Source of the DNA: Acidobacteriota bacterium
GTDB taxonomy: Bacteria > Acidobacteriota > Vicinamibacteria > Vicinamibacterales > SCN-69-37
NCBI GenBank assembly: GCA_005799825.1
Contig: SYFT01000049.1
Location: forward strand, 1-32,329
Direction of reading: 5' to 3'
DNA length: 32,329 bases
Below the pieces are notes generated by a model, which was not told the DNA's origin, did no database searches, and was given only the letters and a program-made list of their open reading frames with translations. Numbering within the stretch: the first letter of the stretch is position 1; each line of letters starts with the position of its first letter. Positions 21,756 to 29,818 of this stretch are shown in pieces. The translations under genes were made by a program, and so were the position numbers.

Positions 21756-24020
21756 TTACTTGAGCAGCATTTCCATCAACACACGCACCACGCCCTCGCC
21801 GTTGTTGACGGCCATCGTGATGCCGATCGTGGCGACCGACACCATGCTGATGAGTTTGATCAGGATGTTGAGGGAGGGGCCCGACGTGTCCTTGAACGGG
21901 TCGCCGACCGTGTCGCCAATGACCGCGGCTGCGTGTCGCGGGTTCTTCGTTCGTTCCCCTGCCGCGTTCTCCAGATACTTGCCGCCGAGTTCACCCGACT
22001 CGATCCACTTCTTGGCGTTGTCCCAGCTGCCGCCCGCATTGGCCATGAAGATGGCCATCGCGAAGCCCGTGGCCAGACCTCCGGCCAACATGCCGATGAC
22101 CCCGCCCACGCCGAACAGGATGCCGACAATCACAGGTATGATCACGGCCATCATCGACGGCACCACCATCTTCTTCAGAGCGCCGTCGGTGGAGATATCT
22201 ACGCATCGCGCGTAGTCGGGCGTCGCCGTGCCTTCCATGATTCCGGGAATCTCGCGGAACTGGCGCCGCACTTCTTCCACCATCACAAGCGCCGCGCGGC
22301 CGACCGCCGTCATGGTCATCGCTGAGAATACAAACACGAGCAGCGTGCCGATGAACATGCCGCTGATGACCATCGGGTCCACGAGCGAAATGGTCTCGAG
22401 GAAATCCGCCTGGCTTCGCGTGCCCTGCGCCAAGGTGGCAAACGTCGCGATGAGCGCCAACGCGGTCAGCGCGGCCGAGCCAATCGCGAAGCCCTTGCCG
22501 ATAGCGGCGGTGGTGTTGCCCAGGCTGTCGAGCGCGTCGGTGCGTTTGCGCACCCCGTCGCCCAGATGGCTCATTTCCGCGTTGCCACCGGCGTTGTCGG
22601 CAATCGGCCCGTACGCGTCGGTCGCAAGTGTGACGCCCAGCGTGGACAGCATGCCAACGGCCGCGAGCGCGATGCCATACAGCCCCAACGACGGGTCAGC
22701 GAAGCCACCCGCGAGGCCATAGGCCAGCGCCGTCGCGACGGCAATCGTCACGATTGGAATCCAGGTGGACATCATGCCCACGGCCAGGCCGCTGATGATG
22801 ACCGTGGCAGGGCCGGTGGCGCTCGACTCGGCCACTTCCTGCGTCGGACGGAAGTCGTAGGCCGTGTAGTGTTCAGAACCCTGGCCGATGATGAGGCCAG
22901 AGACGAGGCCCACCACGGTGGCCAGCCACACGCCCCACCACGTCGCGCCTGGGATGAGGTTGTAGACATCTGCAAAGCAGATGTAGCAAATGACGCCCGA
23001 CAGGACGCCGACGCCGATCGACGCGACGTTGACGCCGCGGTGAAGCGCGCCGAGCAGCTGTTTGAGCGAGGCGTTTTCCTGGGTGCGCACTAACTGGCTG
23101 CCAATGACCGACAGGAAGATGCCCACAGCTGCAATCGCCACCGGGGCGATGATCAGTGTCCACGCGGCTTCGGCGTGCCCGAGGCTGACCGCGGCGGCGG
23201 CGGCCAGTGCAATAGCTGCCAGAATCGAACCCTTGTACGACTCGTAGAGGTCCGCGCCCATGCCGGCCACGTCGCCGACGTTGTCGCCCACGTTGTCCGC
23301 AATCGTGGCGGGGTTGCGCGGGTCGTCTTCCGGAATGCCGGCTTCAACCTTTCCCACCAGGTCCGCGCCTACGTCGGCGGCCTTCGTGTAGATGCCTCCG
23401 CCCACACGCGCGAAGAGCGCCACCATCGACGCGCCCATCCCGAAGCTCACCATCACCTGGCCTACAAGCGCGGGCTGGTCGGGGGCGATCACGGCGAACA
23501 GGCCGAGCCAGGCCACGATGAAGAGCAGGCCGATGCCCACCACCGACAAGCCCATGACCGACCCGGCCTTGAAGGCAATCTGCAGCCCCGCGTTGAGGCC
23601 GTTTGTTTTATCCGTGCAGGCCCACGCTGTGCGGCTCGACGCATGCGTCGCGATGTTCATGCCGGTCCAGCCGGTCCAGAAGCTGCCGAGGCCGCCGGTG
23701 ACAAATCCGAGGAGGATCCACACGGTCATCAGCGGGCCACCAGGCTGCTGGAAAAGCTGGTAATTGGCGCCGAACGCGACAAGCACGCCGACGACCACCA
23801 GGACCGGGACCACCACTTTAAACTGGCGGCGCAGATAGGCCGTGGCGCCGTCACGGACGTAGCCGGCGATTTCCTGCATGCGCAGGTTCCCAGGGTCCGC
23901 TTTCATGACGTCGCTGCGGTACTTTGCCGCCATGATCATGGCTGTCAGGCCACCCAGCAGGCCCAGCAGGAGCATTATCCAGAAGGTGTCGGTCACGGCG
24001 GAGCCAGTATTCGGAATCAT
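21756..24020 (-). CDS. hppA: Membrane-bound ion-translocating pyrophosphatase
   Basis: About 754 residues with some 16 membrane helices. PPi hydrolysis is coupled to H+ or Na+ export across the inner membrane. The catalytic core is evident: [20 protein letters not shown], then [20 protein letters not shown] with the Asp ligands for Mg-PPi, and in the C-terminal half [13 protein letters not shown] and [19 protein letters not shown]. The motif [10 protein letters not shown] has Ala where K+-independent enzymes have Lys (GNTTKA), so it should be of the K+-dependent class; H+ versus Na+ specificity is not decided here. ATG 24020 is preferred over a TTG at 24026. TATAAC lies 8 nt before it. The dead cysD follows without a gap; PPi is a product of ATP sulfurylase. 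Confidence 0.95.
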   Translation of the reverse strand: MIPNTGSAVTDTFWIMLLLGLLGGLTAMIMAAKYRSDVMKADPGNLRMQEIAGYVRDGATAYLRRQFKVVVPVLVVVGVLVAFGANYQLFQQPGGPLMTVWILLGFVTGGLGSFWTGWTGMNIATHASSRTAWACTDKTNGLNAGLQIAFKAGSVMGLSVVGIGLLFIVAWLGLFAVIAPDQPALVGQVMVSFGMGASMVALFARVGGGIYTKAADVGADLVGKVEAGIPEDDPRNPATIADNVGDNVGDVAGMGADLYESYKGSILAAIALAAAAAVSLGHAEAAWTLIIAPVAIAAVGIFLSVIGSQLVRTQENASLKQLLGALHRGVNVASIGVGVLSGVICYICFADVYNLIPGATWWGVWLATVVGLVSGLIIGQGSEHYTAYDFRPTQEVAESSATGPATVIISGLAVGMMSTWIPIVTIAVATALAYGLAGGFADPSLGLYGIALAAVGMLSTLGVTLATDAYGPIADNAGGNAEMSHLGDGVRKRTDALDSLGNTTAAIGKGFAIGSAALTALALIATFATLAQGTRSQADFLETISLVDPMVISGMFIGTLLVFVFSAMTMTAVGRAALVMVEEVRRQFREIPGIMEGTATPDYARCVDISTDGALKKMVVPSMMAVIIPVIVGILFGVGGVIGMLAGGLATGFAMAIFMANAGGSWDNAKKWIESGELGGKYLENAAGERTKNPRHAAAVIGDTVGDPFKDTSGPSLNILIKLISMVSVATIGITMAVNNGEGVVRVLMEMLLK

Positions 24021-24028
24021 CGTCAAGG

Positions 24029-24034
24029 GTTATA
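24029..24034 (-). promoter_or_regulatory. Putative -10 box (TATAAC) for a leaderless hppA transcript
   Basis: On the minus strand TATAAC is followed by 8 nt and ATG 24020. It is divergent from the -10 box of the chaN-like gene. Confidence 0.35.
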
Positions 24035-24056
24035 TCATCCGGCCGTCGTGCCCGGC

Positions 24057-24062
24057 TACAAT
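24057..24062 (+). promoter_or_regulatory. Putative -10 box (TACAAT) for a leaderless chaN-like transcript
   Basis: TACAAT is followed by 6 nt and ATG 24069, with no ribosome binding site. Same layout as at the rhomboid gene. Confidence 0.4.
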
Positions 24063-24068
24063 CCGAGA

Positions 24069-24953
24069 ATGACGCGCATCCGCGCAGTGGTTCTCGTCGT
24101 GATCGCCACCACGGCGGTCGGCGTCTCGGCCCAGTCGTATACACCTCAGCGGGTCTTCGACTCGGCACGGGGCCAGTTGTCCGACTTCGAGTCGATGATG
24201 GCGGCTCTGGCCAAGGCCGACATCGTGTTTGTCGGCGAGCAGCACGATGACCCCAACACACACCGACTGGAGAGGGCCATTCTTGAGGGGCTGGCCCGCC
24301 GCAGAGGCGATGTCATCGTATCGCTTGAGATGTTCGAGCGCGATGTCCAGGGCCGCCTGGACCAGTTCCGCCTGGGTCAACTGGCCGAAGCGGATTTCCT
24401 CGCCGCCTCCCGCCCCTGGCCGCGGTATGCCACCGACTACAAACCTCTCGTGGACTTTGCCGTAGCCCATCAGTGGCCGGTGATTGCGGCCAATATCCCG
24501 CGGCCGTTCGCATCGGAAATTTCGAAGACCGGCCTCGACGTCCTCGTCGGCAAGCCGGCATCCGAAAGGGCGTGGTTCGCCGCCGACTGGCAGTGCCCGA
24601 CCGACGACGAGTACTACCGGCGTTTCAAAGAAGTGATGGGCACACACGCCGGCGCGGCGGAAGTGGATCGGTTCTATGCGTCACAGTGCCTAAAAGACGA
24701 GACGATGGCCGAATCAATTAGCCTTGGCTGGTCCGCTGCGGCCTCGGCCAAACCCGGCACCCGCCCGGTCGTGGTGCACTACAACGGCGCGTTTCACTCC
24801 GACTACGGTCTCGGCACTGCATCCCGCGTCCGCCGACGCCTGCCGGCCGCGCACACCGTGGTCGTGTCAATGGTGCCGCTCGCAGACCTCGATGCGATCG
24901 CCCTCGAAGAACATCAGAAAAAGGGCGACTTCATTGTGTTTACCGTCAAGTGA
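24069..24953 (+). CDS. ChaN-like (DUF399) haem-binding uptake protein, exported
   Basis: 294 residues. A signal peptide (IRAVVLVVIATTAVGVSAQS) is followed by the ChaN domain: ADIVFVGEQHDDPNTHRLER is the family signature with conserved Glu and His, then VIVSLEMFERDVQ, a YATDYKPLVDFA segment, PVIAANIPRP, and the RPVVVHYNGAFHSDYGLG end. Campylobacter ChaN binds two haems and helps iron uptake; the family is otherwise little studied. Although the frame is open far upstream, that part is antisense to hppA, and the signal peptide fixes the start at 24069. It converges with the M28 peptidase gene 5 nt away. Confidence 0.88.
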   Translation: MTRIRAVVLVVIATTAVGVSAQSYTPQRVFDSARGQLSDFESMMAALAKADIVFVGEQHDDPNTHRLERAILEGLARRRGDVIVSLEMFERDVQGRLDQFRLGQLAEADFLAASRPWPRYATDYKPLVDFAVAHQWPVIAANIPRPFASEISKTGLDVLVGKPASERAWFAADWQCPTDDEYYRRFKEVMGTHAGAAEVDRFYASQCLKDETMAESISLGWSAAASAKPGTRPVVVHYNGAFHSDYGLGTASRVRRRLPAAHTVVVSMVPLADLDAIALEEHQKKGDFIVFTVK

Positions 24954-24958
24954 TCGCC

Positions 24959-26332
24959 CTATTTTTCACTACCCAGGCGCCAGGGCAGGTCGGCTATGGC
25001 ATACGTCATGACCGCGATGGCGGCGGCGTTGTCGGCCATTTGTTTCGGCGTGATGCGGTCCACCGTGTCGGCCGGCGTGTGGTGAATCAGGAAGTAGTTG
25101 CCGCCCACTAGGTGTGACATGGATGGGATGTTGCCCGCCTGCACACTGGGCCCGATGTCCGCGCCGCCACCGGCGGCCTCGATCTTGTTGGCGCCCAGCG
25201 TCGCCAGCAGGCTGGCGATTGCGGTGATCGTGCGGCGCGCGCTGTCAGGGCCGCTGAACCCGAACCCGGCCGGGTCGAACACACCGCCATCGGATTCCAG
25301 CATCATGACGTGGTTCTTGAGGTCGGCCAGGTGCTGATCGCGGTAAGCGTTGCCTCCACGCATGCCGTTTTCTTCGTTCGTCCAGAGCACCACACGGACT
25401 GTGCGCCGCGGCCGCAACCCCAGGACCTTCATGAGGCGCACGGCCTCCCACGTGACAATGCACCCACCCGCATCGTCAGTCGCACCGACGCCGACATCCC
25501 ACGAGTCGAAGTGACCGCCCATCACCACCAATTCGTTGGGCAGTTCGCGGCCGCGCAGTTCGCCGACGACGTTGAAGGATTCCACGTCCGCCTCGAAGTG
25601 CGCGTCCATCATGAGGGTCACGCGAATGGGCACGCTGCGGTTCTGCAGGCGCTGGAAGCGTTCGGCATCTTCGGCGGGAATGGCAGCGGCGGGAATCTTC
25701 GGCGCGTCGGGCGCGTACGTGGTGGAGCCGGTGTGGGGTGTGCGGAGTCCCGTGGGCCCCACGGCGCGGACCAGCATGGCGAGCGCGCCATGACGCGCTG
25801 CCCGTGAGGGACCGGCGGAGCGATACTGCACGGTTTCCCCGTAGGTTGTGAACGGCACATTGAAGAGCACGATCCTGCCTTTGACCTGTGCGGCCTTCGC
25901 TTCAAGGTCATCGAAGTTCCTGAGGACGATCACCTCGCCCGTGACGCCGTCCGGGCCGGTGCCCACGGAGTTGCCCAGACCGAGCATGACCAGCGGCTGC
26001 GGTACGGGATCGAGCAAGTGGAGGCTTTCGCGGCCGCGCACCCACTTGGGCACCAGCACACGTTCCTTGCGGACGTTTTCCAGTCCGTCCTTCTTCATGG
26101 TCTCGACCGCCCAATCGATGGCCCGTTCGAGACCGACCGAGCCCGACAGGCGAGGGCCGTAGAGGTCCGTCACTTCTGCGAGGCGCTGCCACGCAAAGTC
26201 CGAGGCCTGAGACGCCTCGATGAGGCGCTTCGCCGGCTCACGATACGCCTCGAGCCAATTGGTAGGCTGAGCCGACAGGGACAGGGAGGCCGACACTAGC
26301 AACAGTCCGGAGAGCACAATTCGTACAGGCAT
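24959..26332 (-). CDS. Secreted M28 family metallopeptidase (carboxypeptidase Q-like) with PA domain
   Basis: 457 residues with a signal peptide (VLSGLLLVSASLSLSAQ). A PA insert lies at about residues 128-240 (GVTGEVIVLRNFDD, KGRIVLFNVPF). The di-zinc peptidase domain shows GGHFDSWDVGVGATDDAGG (His274 and Asp286), TNEENG (Glu320/Glu321, catalytic base and ligand), MLESDGG (Asp348) and IHHTPADT (final His). All ligands are present, so it should be an active aminopeptidase or dipeptidase in the periplasm or outside the cell. It lies 52 nt downstream of the HEAGH metallopeptidase gene on the same strand, so the two may be co-transcribed. Confidence 0.93.
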   Translation of the reverse strand: MPVRIVLSGLLLVSASLSLSAQPTNWLEAYREPAKRLIEASQASDFAWQRLAEVTDLYGPRLSGSVGLERAIDWAVETMKKDGLENVRKERVLVPKWVRGRESLHLLDPVPQPLVMLGLGNSVGTGPDGVTGEVIVLRNFDDLEAKAAQVKGRIVLFNVPFTTYGETVQYRSAGPSRAARHGALAMLVRAVGPTGLRTPHTGSTTYAPDAPKIPAAAIPAEDAERFQRLQNRSVPIRVTLMMDAHFEADVESFNVVGELRGRELPNELVVMGGHFDSWDVGVGATDDAGGCIVTWEAVRLMKVLGLRPRRTVRVVLWTNEENGMRGGNAYRDQHLADLKNHVMMLESDGGVFDPAGFGFSGPDSARRTITAIASLLATLGANKIEAAGGGADIGPSVQAGNIPSMSHLVGGNYFLIHHTPADTVDRITPKQMADNAAAIAVMTYAIADLPWRLGSEK

Positions 26333-26384
26333 AGGTGATTCTCACACTTTCTGACTCGGGCTGCCTCGCTGTAATGGCGAAATG

Positions 26385-27452
26385 TCACAAGGCGACGCGA
26401 TGGCGCCCGGAGTGGAGGTAGTTCATCGTCTGGACCGTAAGCATGAGCATGAAGTCGAGGCGGGTTTGTTCTTCGGGGTGCATCAGGCGAAGGTCGAGCT
26501 CGTCGGCGCGCCGGATCATGTTCACGATGACCTGATCGATGGTGTATTGGTACGATCCGGCCCACGCGGCGACATGTCGCCGCACGTCCCGCTGAATGCG
26601 TTTGATGAAGCGAGCCGCTTTCAGGTTCTGGTGATACTCCGGCGCGCTGGAGAAGAGCCGCCGCAGGTCGCGGTCGTAGAAGTTCGGGTGTTCCAGGCCG
26701 TACTGCTCGCGCTTCTTTGCGTAGTGGCGGCGCAGCGTGCCGCGTGCGCTGTCGATCGGTTCCACCCGGCGGCGCGAGGTCACCATGGGTGGCTGTCCCG
26801 CTAGGCCGCGCATCAACTGATCCATGTATTCGAGCTTTTTGAGTGCCGGCCAGTCGTTGAAACGCACCCGCCAGTCGCTGTCTGGCGTCAGCCACACCGC
26901 GAACGTCTCGGCGAAGTCCTCGTCGGGATGGCTCTGGGCGTACCAGGAGTCCAGGTGCAGGACAAAACTCTTGGAATACGGTTTGGGGAGGTAGACCTCT
27001 GGATACTCCACGGACGGTTTCCCAAACAGGTTGACCCGGCGGCGGCGGCGGCGAAGGTTGTAGGCATTGTCGATGGCGTGGCCAGCCTCATGCCGCAGGA
27101 TCTGCATGAACCACTCGGGGGTGCCGCCTTCGACTTCCAGCATCTGCGCCTTCTCCAGTTTCATGAGCCGCGGATGCGCCAGGTAGAAGGGGATGGCGAT
27201 GCCCGGCACGCCATCCGGGCAGAACCACTCGGTGGAGAGCCAAAAGTGCGGCCGAAAGGTGATGCCCCTGGCGGCCAGTTCCTCATGAAGTTGGCTGATT
27301 CTGGGCTCCAGGGCCGAGCCATCGATGGTCAGGCCGAGGGCGCAGAGCCGGATATCGAGCAACGCTTCATCGCCCAGGTCCGGCCACTCGGGTCGGGCGG
27401 GCGGGCCGGAGTCAACCGGGGTGGAGGGCGGCGTGTCTGAGGGAAAGGTCAC
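26385..27452 (-). CDS. Putative zinc-binding metallopeptidase (HEAGH)
   Basis: 355 residues, starting at a GTG at 27452. LRHEAGHAIDNAYNLRR supplies the HExxH site (121-125), and HPDEDFAETFAVWLTP about 50 residues later supplies a probable third ligand Glu, as in gluzincin-like enzymes. No signal peptide is seen; the N-terminal 25 residues are Pro-rich and probably disordered. The C-terminal half is helical and basic. It resembles the 'putative zinc-binding metallopeptidase' families of unknown substrate. Divergent from the TonB receptor; a TATAAT/ATTATA box near 27472 could serve both directions. Confidence 0.75.
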   Translation of the reverse strand: MTFPSDTPPSTPVDSGPPARPEWPDLGDEALLDIRLCALGLTIDGSALEPRISQLHEELAARGITFRPHFWLSTEWFCPDGVPGIAIPFYLAHPRLMKLEKAQMLEVEGGTPEWFMQILRHEAGHAIDNAYNLRRRRRRVNLFGKPSVEYPEVYLPKPYSKSFVLHLDSWYAQSHPDEDFAETFAVWLTPDSDWRVRFNDWPALKKLEYMDQLMRGLAGQPPMVTSRRRVEPIDSARGTLRRHYAKKREQYGLEHPNFYDRDLRRLFSSAPEYHQNLKAARFIKRIQRDVRRHVAAWAGSYQYTIDQVIVNMIRRADELDLRLMHPEEQTRLDFMLMLTVQTMNYLHSGRHRVAL

Positions 27453-27471
27453 GGCTGCGCTGGGAAAGGCT

Positions 27472-27477
27472 TATAAT
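27472..27477 (+). promoter_or_regulatory. Putative -10 box (TATAAT) for the TonB receptor
   Basis: A perfect TATAAT 35 nt before the ATG, with a clear ribosome binding site (AAGGGAGAAG, 27501-27510) in between. This gene therefore has a normal leader, unlike several others in the window. Confidence 0.5.
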
Positions 27478-27512
27478 AGCCGCCGAAGCGGACTACCCCC
27501 AAGGGAGAAGCT

Positions 27513-29735
27513 ATGAACGTGTTTCGTACAGCAGTAATCCTCGTCGCCCTGGCCAGCCTCACCGCAGGCCCGGCGCTCGCTCAAACATCCCCTCCGTCCA
27601 CCCAGCCGCCCCCGACCCAGCAGCCACCCCCCAAGCCGACAGCAAAACCAGAAGAACCGATAGGCTATAAGGAGACCGTAGTCGTATCGGCCTCCAAGAC
27701 TGAGCAGCAGCTGGTGAACGCGCCAGCCACGATGTCGGTCATCGGCCCCAGGGCCCTGGAAGTGGCGCCGTCCAATAACTACGCCGACCTGCTGCGGTCG
27801 GTGCCCGGCGTCAACATCACGCAGATTTCCGCGCGTGACATCAACATCACGAGTCGGTCGGCGACCAGTTCGCTGGCCACCTCGCAGCTGGCGGTCCTCG
27901 ACGGCCGCACGCTCTACCAGGATTTCTTTGGGTTCGTCATGTGGGACTTCATGCCGTCGAATACCAACGAGATCAAGCAGATCGAAATCATCCGCGGGCC
28001 GGCATCGGCCGTGTGGGGCGCCAACGCGCTCAGCGGGGTGATCAACGTGATCACGAAGACGCCCCGTGAAATGGAAGGGACGAGCCTCCTCATGGGCGCC
28101 GGCAGCTTCGGCAAGCAGTACTGCGGTGTCAATCCTCTGGCAAACGGGCCCTGTGTGGTGGCCAACAAGGCCGCCAAGAATGGCGCGCTGATTTACGGCA
28201 ACATCACCCACGCGCAGGTCATTAACGACAAGTGGGCGTACAAGCTGTCGGTGGGCACGTATCAGTCGGACGCCTTCGCGCGTCCCACGGGCCTGATCCG
28301 CGGTAACACCACCGGCACCCCGTATCCCACGTACAAAAACACCGGCACGTCGCAGCCGAAAGTGGATCTGCGCTTTGACTACGACGGCACCGAAGGCCAG
28401 CGATGGACGTTCTCGGGCGGGCACGCCGGCACGGACGGCATCATGCACAGCGGCATCGGCCCGTTCGATATCAAGCCGGGCACCACGTTCAGCTACGGCA
28501 AGATCAACTACTCCAAAGGTGCGCTTCGTGTGCAGGCGTTCATGAACGCCCTTGAGGGCGACGCCACCAATCTGGTGGCGGTGGATACGGCAGGCGTCCC
28601 GATCACCCTGGACTTCAACACGAAGACCTTTGACCTCGAGCTGAGTAACACCAAGGTTGCCGGCAGAAACGTGATCACCTACGGCGGTAACGTTCGCTAC
28701 AACCAGTTTGACCTGTCGCTCGCCACCCTGGAGAATCAACGCAAGGAAGGTGGCATCTACGTGCAGGACGACATCCTCATGGGCGAACGCGCCCGTCTCG
28801 TCCTCGGTGCGCGTGTGGACAAGTTCACGTCCATCGAGACCCCGGTAGTCTCGCCGCGTGTGGCGCTTCTCCTGAAGCCCAACGCCGACTCCACGATTCG
28901 CCTGTCGTACAACCGCGCATTCCGCTCGCCTTCGGCGATCAACAACAACCTCAACACCGTTGTGACCAATCCGATTCCGCTCGGATTATTCAATCCGGCG
29001 TTTGGCGCCACGGTCTTCCGTGTGCCGACGGCCGCTGTGGGCAATCCGAATTTGAAGGAAGAACGCATGACTGCCTTTGAGTTGGGGTACTCGGCCACCA
29101 TCGACAACCGCGTCACCATCTCCGCCGCCTACTACTACACCAAGTGGGCCGACCAGATCTTCTTCACCCAGACTGGCGAGTACGGTCCGTTTTCGCCACC
29201 CCCGGGCTGGCCCGCTGTGCTAAATCCAGCCTGGGCGGCCCTCTACACGGGGCTCGCCACTGGCAGACCTGTCCGGTTCCCGACCCAGTTCACTTATCTG
29301 AATCTGGGCGAGGTCAACAACCAGGGTGTGGAACTTGGCGTGGACGCGTCGCTGAATTCGACCACATCGGCCTACGTGAACTACTCCTACCAGCGGGACC
29401 CGGATCCCAACTTCGCGTTGAGTGAACTCAATCTCGCGCCGAACAACCGATTCAGCATGGGGATGAACTACTCCGGCCCACGGATGTTCGGTTCGGCCTC
29501 GGTAGCCTACGCGGGCGAAGCCTTCTGGCAGGACGTGCTTGACGCGCGCTACGTAGGGACAACTCCGGCGCAGACCACGATTAACGGAAGCTTCGGCGCC
29601 AAGTGGTCGGGTGGTCGATACATCACCACCATAAAGGTCGTGAACCTGACTAATCGCCAGATCATGCAGCACGTCTTCGCTGACGTTTCACGCCGTCAGG
29701 TCATGGCAGAATTGCGCGTCAACCTGACGAAGTAG
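27513..29735 (+). CDS. TonB-dependent outer membrane receptor
   Basis: 740 residues. The signal peptide ends ALAQ, and a Pro/Gln-rich linker follows (residues about 25-48). ETVVVSASKTEQQL is a TonB-box-like and plug start. The plug domain carries APATMSVIGPRALE, YADLLRSVPGVNITQISARD, LAVLDGRTLYQD and IEIIRGPASAVWGANALSGV followed by INVITK, all typical. The rest alternates short beta strands of the 22-strand barrel; LRLSYNRAFRSPS-like and FELGYSATIDNRV segments are characteristic. The C-terminus ends RRQVMAELRVNLTK rather than in an aromatic residue. It resembles BtuB/CirA-type receptors. The ligand (siderophore, cobalamin or glycan) cannot be read from the sequence; no TonB or ExbBD genes are near. 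Confidence 0.93.
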   Translation: MNVFRTAVILVALASLTAGPALAQTSPPSTQPPPTQQPPPKPTAKPEEPIGYKETVVVSASKTEQQLVNAPATMSVIGPRALEVAPSNNYADLLRSVPGVNITQISARDINITSRSATSSLATSQLAVLDGRTLYQDFFGFVMWDFMPSNTNEIKQIEIIRGPASAVWGANALSGVINVITKTPREMEGTSLLMGAGSFGKQYCGVNPLANGPCVVANKAAKNGALIYGNITHAQVINDKWAYKLSVGTYQSDAFARPTGLIRGNTTGTPYPTYKNTGTSQPKVDLRFDYDGTEGQRWTFSGGHAGTDGIMHSGIGPFDIKPGTTFSYGKINYSKGALRVQAFMNALEGDATNLVAVDTAGVPITLDFNTKTFDLELSNTKVAGRNVITYGGNVRYNQFDLSLATLENQRKEGGIYVQDDILMGERARLVLGARVDKFTSIETPVVSPRVALLLKPNADSTIRLSYNRAFRSPSAINNNLNTVVTNPIPLGLFNPAFGATVFRVPTAAVGNPNLKEERMTAFELGYSATIDNRVTISAAYYYTKWADQIFFTQTGEYGPFSPPPGWPAVLNPAWAALYTGLATGRPVRFPTQFTYLNLGEVNNQGVELGVDASLNSTTSAYVNYSYQRDPDPNFALSELNLAPNNRFSMGMNYSGPRMFGSASVAYAGEAFWQDVLDARYVGTTPAQTTINGSFGAKWSGGRYITTIKVVNLTNRQIMQHVFADVSRRQVMAELRVNLTK

Positions 29736-29751
29736 AACGGCAGGGTCTGCA

Positions 29752-29793
29752 CATGAGCTCGTGGCTGATTGCCAAATCAGCTGCGAGCTCATG
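29752..29793. terminator. Long hairpin between the TonB receptor and the ABC exporter
   Basis: Outer arms CATGAGCTCG/CGAGCTCATG and inner arms GCTGATT/AATCAGC are joined by two G-U pairs into a 19-bp stem with loop GCCA. It starts 17 nt after the receptor stop. Only a weak T tract follows (CTCGTTT), so it may be a terminator or an mRNA-end stabiliser. Confidence 0.55.
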
Positions 29794-29818
29794 CTCGTTT
29801 CGGGGATAATTGAGCCGA

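Noticed and set aside
23175-24068. Upstream extension of the chaN-like frame
   Set aside because: The open frame continues upstream, but this part is antisense to hppA, and a signal peptide plus a -10 box fix the start at 24069.
27471-28739. Long minus-strand open frame (422 codons)
   Set aside because: It lies antisense to the TonB receptor, whose signal peptide, plug motifs and ribosome binding site are clear. The minus-strand product is Arg/His/Gly-rich with no recognisable domain, as expected of a GC-rich shadow frame.
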